A stretch of 16,935 nucleotides of DNA from an uncultured Oscillibacter sp. (GTDB lineage: Bacteria; Bacillota; Clostridia; Oscillospirales; Oscillospiraceae), in NCBI GenBank assembly GCA_904393855.1, contig CAJFNE010000020.1:1-16935 (forward strand), written 5' to 3'. Every line of letters starts with the position of its first letter. Within the stretch, counting starts at the first letter, position 1. A program made the position numbers and the translations under genes. Positions 12,603 through 16,935 of this stretch are shown piece after piece. A model generated the notes under the pieces. The model was not told the origin of the DNA, did no database searches, and was given only the letters and a program-made list of their open reading frames with translations.

Positions 12603-13757
12603 ATGAAAGGCAAAAAGCAAAAGGAGCCCGCGGGCATGAACCCTGCGGAGATCTTTGCCGCTCTGGCACTGCTGGAAAAGGAGCGGGGCATTCCTCAGTC
12701 CTTCATGATGGAGAAGATCATTCAGGCCATCACCACCGCCTATAAGCGGGACCACCCGGACACGGAGAACGTCATCATCGACGTGGACGAGGAGCACCAG
12801 ACCCTGCACATGTTCGTCCAGAAAACCGTGGTGGACGAGGAGGACTATGTGGACCCCCCCAACGAGCTGACGCTGGAGGAGGCCAAGAAGCTCTCCGCCA
12901 AGTATGAGATCGGCGACGTGGTGAACATTCCCGTGGACCACACGGAGTTCGGCCGCATCGCCGCCGGCAACGGCAAGCAGGTCATCATCCAGGGCCTGCG
13001 TGAAGCCGAGCGGGGCATGATCTATGACGAGTTCAACTCCAAGCAGCATGAGATCCTCACCGGCGTGGTGACCCGGATCGACCCCAACACCGGCAGCGCG
13101 TCTTTGCGCATCGGCACCGGCACGGAGAGCACCGAGGCCCTGCTGATGGCCGGGGAGCAGGTCCCCGGCGAGGAGCTCACCGAGGGCATGCACGTGAAGG
13201 TCTACGTGGTGGACGTGCGCCGCTCCACCCGGGGCCCCCAAATCCTGATCTCCCGGACCCACCCGGGCCTGGTGAAGCGCCTCTTCGAACTGGAGGTGCC
13301 GGAGATCTACGACGGCACTGTGGAGATCCGCTCCATTGCCCGGGAGGCCGGCAGCCGCACCAAGATGGCCGTGTGGTCCAACGACGAGAACGTGGACCCC
13401 ATCGGCGCCTGCGTGGGTCCCCGGGGCCAGCGGGTGGCCAACATCGTCGACGAGCTGCGGGGCGAGAAGATCGACATCATCAAGTGGAGCGAGGACCCGG
13501 CCCAGTTTATCGCCGCGGCCCTGGCGCCCGCCGACGTGCTGAACGTGTGGATGGCGGAGGAGGGCAAGGCCTGCCGCTGCGTGGTGCCGGACGATCAACT
13601 GTCCCTGGCCATCGGCAAGGAGGGCCAGAACGCCCGCCTGGCGGCCCGGCTCACCGGCTACAAGATCGACATCAAGCCTGAGAGCTACCGGGACCCGGAG
13701 CCGGAGGCGGAGATGCCGGACGCGCCGGAGGACTTGGAGCCCGAGGCGGAAGCTTAA
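12603..13757 (+). CDS. nusA: Transcription termination/antitermination factor NusA
   Basis: The 384-residue protein has the NusA N-terminal RNA polymerase-binding domain (FAALALLEKERGIPQSFMMEKIIQAITTAYKRD). Next is the S1 domain (ILTGVVTRIDPNTGSASLRIGTG... to VYVVDVRRSTRGPQILISRTHP). Two KH domains follow (VPEIYDGTVEIRSIAREAG... GACVGPRGQRVANIVDELRGEKIDII and VVPDDQLSLAIGKEGQNARLAARLTGYKIDI). It ends in a short Pro/Glu-rich acidic tail and lacks the C-terminal acidic repeat domains of proteobacterial NusA, which is normal for Bacillota. NusA modulates pausing, termination and antitermination. ATG 12603 has AAGGAGAG 7-8 bases upstream; the residues before GMNPAEIFAAL form a short Lys-rich extension. 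It lies between rimP and rnpM in the classical order. Confidence 0.97.
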   Translation: MKGKKQKEPAGMNPAEIFAALALLEKERGIPQSFMMEKIIQAITTAYKRDHPDTENVIIDVDEEHQTLHMFVQKTVVDEEDYVDPPNELTLEEAKKLSAKYEIGDVVNIPVDHTEFGRIAAGNGKQVIIQGLREAERGMIYDEFNSKQHEILTGVVTRIDPNTGSASLRIGTGTESTEALLMAGEQVPGEELTEGMHVKVYVVDVRRSTRGPQILISRTHPGLVKRLFELEVPEIYDGTVEIRSIAREAGSRTKMAVWSNDENVDPIGACVGPRGQRVANIVDELRGEKIDIIKWSEDPAQFIAAALAPADVLNVWMAEEGKACRCVVPDDQLSLAIGKEGQNARLAARLTGYKIDIKPESYRDPEPEAEMPDAPEDLEPEAEA

Positions 13758-13775
13758 CAGAAAGGCGGCCTGAAC

Positions 13776-14057
13776 ATGCCGAAAGTGAAGAAGATTCCCC
13801 AGCGGCAGTGTGTGGGCTGCCGGGAAATGAAGGATAAGAAATCCCTGCTCCGGGTGGTGAAATCCCCGGAGGGCACCGTCAGCCTGGACTTTGGCGGGAA
13901 GAAGCCGGGCCGGGGCGCATACGTGTGTCACGACGTGGCCTGCCTGCGCAAGGCCCGGAAGAGCCGGGCGCTGGAGCGGGCCTTTGAGACCGCCATCCCG
14001 CCGGAGGTCTACGACGCCATGGAGGCGGAACTGGGAGGCTCGGATGGACAGTCATAA
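13776..14057 (+). CDS. rnpM: YlxR/RnpM family RNA-binding protein
   Basis: This 93-residue basic protein is of the YlxR family (DUF448). The conserved start PQRQCVGCREMKDKKSLLRVV, the middle GKKPGRGAYVCHD and the following CLRKARKSRALERAF are the family's three hallmark blocks. YlxR of Bacillota binds the RNase P RNA and has been named RnpM. The ATG at 13776 has AAGGCGG about 7 bases upstream and starts 18 nt after nusA. Its last 14 nt overlap the start of ylxQ, so the two are probably translationally coupled. Confidence 0.93.
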   Translation: MPKVKKIPQRQCVGCREMKDKKSLLRVVKSPEGTVSLDFGGKKPGRGAYVCHDVACLRKARKSRALERAFETAIPPEVYDAMEAELGGSDGQS

Positions 14058-14757
14058 CATCCTCTCCCTGCTGGGACTCTCCCTGCGGGGCGGCCGCCTG
14101 GCGGTGGGCGAGGAGCCGGTGGAGGCCGCCGCTCGGGCCAAGGATGCCCGGGTGTTGCTGCTGGCTTCCGACGCGGCGGAGAATACCCGCCGGCGGGTGG
14201 AGCACTTCTCCCAGGTGGGGCAATGCCTGTATCTGACGCTCCCCTTTTCCAAGGCGGAGCTGGGCCGGGCGGTGGGGCGGACCGCCGCCGCCGTGGTGGC
14301 GGTGACGGACATCGGCCTTGCCAACGCGGTGGTCCGCCGCCTGGCGGACCTGGACGAGGCCCAGTACGGCGAGGCCGCCCAGCGGCTGGAGCTGAAAGCG
14401 AAGCGGGCCGCCGAGCGGCAGGCGGAGCGGAAGGCCCACGAGCGGAACGTCCGCTCCGGCGTCCGCAAAGCCAAGCCCCGTCCGCCGGACCCGCAGGCGG
14501 GCCGCAGCGGAAACCCCGACCACCGGTCCGGCCGGCAGCGGCCGCCGGATCAGGCAGAAAAGGGCGGGCGGAGACCGGCGGGGAGCAGGCGGTACACGCC
14601 GGAGAGCGGAAAGCCGCCCATTCCCCCAGGCCGGCAGTCCCGCGGGCGGCAGGCCTCTTCCCGCTCCCAAGGCGGTTCCCCATCCCGGCCGAATCCATAC
14701 GCCCACAGCCGTCCCGTGAAAAAGGGCAAGGGCTCCTTCCGCAAGCGGGAGGGCTGA
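14044..14757 (+). CDS. YlxQ-type L7Ae-family RNA-binding protein with long basic tail
   Basis: The first ~100 residues are the L7Ae/L30e-like fold of YlxQ: NILSLLGLSLRGGRLAVGEEPVEAAARAKDARVLLLASDAAENTRRRVEHF, then AAVVAVTDIGLANAVVRRLAD. Such proteins bind kink-turn RNA. YlxQ is usually about 100 residues, but this one has 237: a ~130-residue tail of Arg, Lys, Pro, Gly and Ser, beginning with a charged helix-like stretch (RAAERQAERKAHERN), probably disordered and RNA-binding. The ATG at 14044 has GGGAGG 5 bases upstream and overlaps rnpM by 14 nt. A longer open frame reaches back to 13891 inside rnpM, but lacks a ribosome site. Operon position (between rnpM and infB) supports the identity; the tail could be a lineage feature. 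Confidence 0.87.
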   Translation: MDSHNILSLLGLSLRGGRLAVGEEPVEAAARAKDARVLLLASDAAENTRRRVEHFSQVGQCLYLTLPFSKAELGRAVGRTAAAVVAVTDIGLANAVVRRLADLDEAQYGEAAQRLELKAKRAAERQAERKAHERNVRSGVRKAKPRPPDPQAGRSGNPDHRSGRQRPPDQAEKGGRRPAGSRRYTPESGKPPIPPGRQSRGRQASSRSQGGSPSRPNPYAHSRPVKKGKGSFRKREG

Positions 14758-14823
14758 CGGCCGGGAGTTAATTGGTACGAAATTTCCCCAGCCCTCGGGT
14801 TGGAGCAGAACGAGGTGTTTTGA

Positions 14824-16935
14824 TTGGCGATTGAGAAATACAGAGTCCATGAGGTGGCGAAGGACTTCGGTCTGCCCACCAAGGCGATCAGCGAAATTCT
14901 GGCAAAATACGCCGCGGCGCCCAAGAACCATATGCAGGTCTTGGACGACCGGGAGCTGTCCATTATTTTCGACTATCTGACCCAGCACAACCAGGTCTCC
15001 GGCATCCAGGTGATCTTCGCGGACACCTACCAGGAGAAGAAGGCGGAGGAGCCCGCTCCCAAGGCGGAATCCGCCCCCGCCGCCGCTCCCCAGCAGCCGG
15101 CGCAGCAGACTGCCCAGCCCCAGAAGCCACAGCAGCCCAAGGGCGGCGAGGCCTCCAAGCCGGCGGCTCAGCAGCCGGTCCAGCGGCCCACCACCCGGGT
15201 GCCTCAGAGGAAGATTGTGGACACCCGCAAGGGCGGCGACGTAAACCTGGCCAAGTACGACGAGCGGCTGGAGGACCTGGGCGGCCAGCGGGGCGAACGG
15301 ATGCAGCAGCGGGGCGGCAAGGAGAAGTTCCGCAACAGCAACCAGCGGCGGAACAACCAGCCGTTCTCCAACAAGCGGCGCCAGGACGAGGCGGAGAAAA
15401 TGCGCCGCCTCCAGCTGGAGATTGCCAAGAAAGCACCCGTCAAGGTCTCCATTCCCGATGAGATCAGCGTGGGCGAACTGGCCAGCCGCATGAAGAAGAC
15501 CGGCGCCGAGGTGGTCAAATGCCTGATGAAAAACGGCGTCATGGCCTCCCTCAGCCAGATCATTGACTATGACACCGCCGCCTTTGTGGCCGAGGAGATG
15601 GGCTGCAAGGTGGAAAAAGAAGTGGTGGTCACCATTGAGGAGAAGCTCATCGACACCACCGAGGACAAGGCCGAGGACCTGGTGCCCCGGGCCCCCGTGG
15701 TGGTGGTCATGGGCCACGTGGACCACGGCAAGACCTCCCTGCTGGATACCATCCGCCACACCTCTGTGGCGGCGGGCGAGGCCGGCGGCATCACCCAGCA
15801 CATCGGCGCCTACCAGGTGCAGGTAAACGGCAAGCCCATCACGTTCCTGGATACGCCGGGCCATGAGGCGTTCACCTCCATGCGGGCCCGGGGCGCCATG
15901 GTGACGGACATCGCCATCCTGGTGGTGGCGGCGGACGACGGCATCATGCCCCAGACTGTGGAGTCCATCAACCATGCCAAGGCCGCGAACATCCCCATCA
16001 TTGTGGCCATCAACAAGATCGACAAGCCCGAGGCCAATCCGGACCGGGTCATGCAGCAGCTGACGGAGTACGGCCTGGTCCCCGAGGAGTGGGGCGGCGA
16101 GACCATCTGCTGCAAGATCTCCGCCAAGCAGCACATCGGCATCGAGAACCTGCTGGAGATGGTGACGCTGACCGCCGAGATGGAGGAGCTGAAGGCCAAC
16201 CCCAACCGGGCGGGCCAGGGCACCGTCATCGAGGCCCGGCTGGACAAGGGCCGCGGCCCCGTGGCCACGCTTCTGGTCCAAAACGGCACCCTGAAGCAGG
16301 GCAACATCATCATCGCCGGCACCGCTGTGGGCCGCGTCCGCACCATGCTGGACTACAAGGGCAACCGCCTCACCGAGGCCGGTCCCTCCGTCCCCGTGGA
16401 GATCGCGGGCCTCTCCGAGGCGCCCACCGCCGGCAGTCCCTTCTTCGCCGTGGCCGACGAGCGCATGGCCCGGGAGCTGGTGGAGCAGCGCAAGGCCGAG
16501 GAGAAGGCCAAGGCCGCCGCTCCCGTGCAGAAGGTCTCTCTGGAGAACCTGTTCGATCAGATCCGCTCCGGCGAGCGCAAGGAGCTGGCCCTGATCGTCA
16601 AGGCCGACGTCCAGGGCAGCGTGGAGGCTTTGAAGGCCTCCCTGGAGAAGCTCTCCAACGACGAGGTGAGCGTGAAAGTCATCCACAGCGGCGTGGGCGC
16701 CATCAGCGAGTCCGACGTCATGCTGGCCGCCTCTTCCAACGCGATCATTGTGGGCTTCAACGTCCGGCCCGACGCCGCCGCCCGGGACGGCGCACAGCGC
16801 CAGCACGTGGATATGCGGATGTACCGGGTCATCTACGACTGCATCGACGAGATCGAGGCCGCCATGAAGGGCATGCTGGCCCCCAAGTACCGGGAAGTGG
16901 TGCTGGGCCACGCGGAGGTCCGCCAGACCTACAAG
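14824..16935 (+). CDS. infB: Translation initiation factor IF-2, 3' truncated by the window edge
   Basis: The first 704 residues of IF-2 are present, and the frame runs off the end. IF-2 is a GTPase that delivers initiator tRNA to the 30S subunit. Residues ~1-52 form one IF2_N-type domain (YRVHEVAKDFGLPTKAISEIL). A Gln/Pro/Ala-rich linker with a basic stretch follows (to ~200), then a second IF2_N domain (VSIPDEISVGELASRMKKTG). The GTPase domain has G1 GHVDHGKT (297-304), G3 DTPGHEAF, G4 NKID and G5 SAK. Domains II and III follow (AGQGTVIEARLDKGRGPVATLLV; LIVKADVQGSVEALKASL). Domain IV is cut off just as it begins. The start is TTG 14824 with GAGGTG 6 bases upstream, giving MAIEKYRVHEV; no ATG fits. 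It starts 66 nt after ylxQ, and a short GC stem (14788-14803) lies in that gap. Confidence 0.97.
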   Translation, partial: MAIEKYRVHEVAKDFGLPTKAISEILAKYAAAPKNHMQVLDDRELSIIFDYLTQHNQVSGIQVIFADTYQEKKAEEPAPKAESAPAAAPQQPAQQTAQPQKPQQPKGGEASKPAAQQPVQRPTTRVPQRKIVDTRKGGDVNLAKYDERLEDLGGQRGERMQQRGGKEKFRNSNQRRNNQPFSNKRRQDEAEKMRRLQLEIAKKAPVKVSIPDEISVGELASRMKKTGAEVVKCLMKNGVMASLSQIIDYDTAAFVAEEMGCKVEKEVVVTIEEKLIDTTEDKAEDLVPRAPVVVVMGHVDHGKTSLLDTIRHTSVAAGEAGGITQHIGAYQVQVNGKPITFLDTPGHEAFTSMRARGAMVTDIAILVVAADDGIMPQTVESINHAKAANIPIIVAINKIDKPEANPDRVMQQLTEYGLVPEEWGGETICCKISAKQHIGIENLLEMVTLTAEMEELKANPNRAGQGTVIEARLDKGRGPVATLLVQNGTLKQGNIIIAGTAVGRVRTMLDYKGNRLTEAGPSVPVEIAGLSEAPTAGSPFFAVADERMARELVEQRKAEEKAKAAAPVQKVSLENLFDQIRSGERKELALIVKADVQGSVEALKASLEKLSNDEVSVKVIHSGVGAISESDVMLAASSNAIIVGFNVRPDAAARDGAQRQHVDMRMYRVIYDCIDEIEAAMKGMLAPKYREVVLGHAEVRQTYK

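Noticed and set aside
12462..13931. 489-codon minus-strand open frame opposite nusA
   Set aside because: It lies opposite a fully conserved NusA, and its composition is typical of antisense frames in GC-rich genes.
13879..16911. 1010-codon open frame on the minus strand, antisense to ylxQ and infB
   Set aside because: It lies fully opposite well-conserved rnpM, ylxQ and infB coding sequence. Its translation is rich in His, Gly, Leu and Val with no domain, as expected from the complement of GC-rich codons.

Overview
The window is GC-rich bacterial chromosome. It most resembles a high-GC member of the Bacillota, class Clostridia, of the Oscillospiraceae / Flavonifractor-Oscillibacter kind. This is inferred from strong AGGAGG-type ribosome binding sites, GTG and TTG starts, sigma-A-like promoters with 17-bp spacers, the Bacillota order rimP-nusA-rnpM(ylxR)-ylxQ-infB, and products such as a DUF1576 membrane protein and a YoaP-type acetyltransferase. 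No species can be named from the sequence. I see no rRNA, tRNA, CRISPR array, transposase or phage gene.

Layout. (1) Positions 2-1271 (+): the 3' part of tex followed by a small zinc metallopeptidase. (2) 1260-1415: a fold-back repeat element with inverted heptanucleotide arrays and a terminator, lying between convergent genes. (3) 3725-1409 (-): an ECF sigma factor, its membrane anti-sigma factor and two membrane proteins, all overlapping. (4) 5214-3883 (-): a small P-loop kinase-like gene and a GNAT-YoaP acetyltransferase. These are divergent from (5) 5358-8478 (+): a dCMP-deaminase-like gene and a large polysaccharide pyruvyl transferase / ferredoxin / FrhB-like fusion. The fusion reading frame runs through a second fold-back element (8218-8432). 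(6) 9914-8445 (-): a DUF1576 multi-pass membrane protein, divergent from (7) trmO (10083-10754, +). (8) 11783-10839 (-): an isolated carbamate kinase. (9) 12074 to the window end (+): the translation/transcription operon rimP-nusA-rnpM-ylxQ-infB, with its own promoter and a leader hairpin; infB is cut by the window edge.

How the genes work together. The last operon is core housekeeping: ribosome maturation, transcription elongation and termination, RNA binding, translation initiation. The sigma/anti-sigma block looks like an envelope-sensing regulon whose membrane partners are co-transcribed. The deaminase and the pyruvyl-transferase/FrhB fusion form a compact operon of unclear purpose. No gene is missing over more than 300 bases; the longest gap (11784-12073) holds the rimP promoter and leader.

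The most unusual signals are the two fold-back elements at convergent gene ends. The first supplies the stop codons of both neighbours. The second appears to have lengthened the fusion protein by about 85 residues, so that its frame ends inside the opposing gene. I found no clear new defence system or similar cassette; the candidates for novelty are these elements, the fusion operon and the membrane proteins of the sigma operon.
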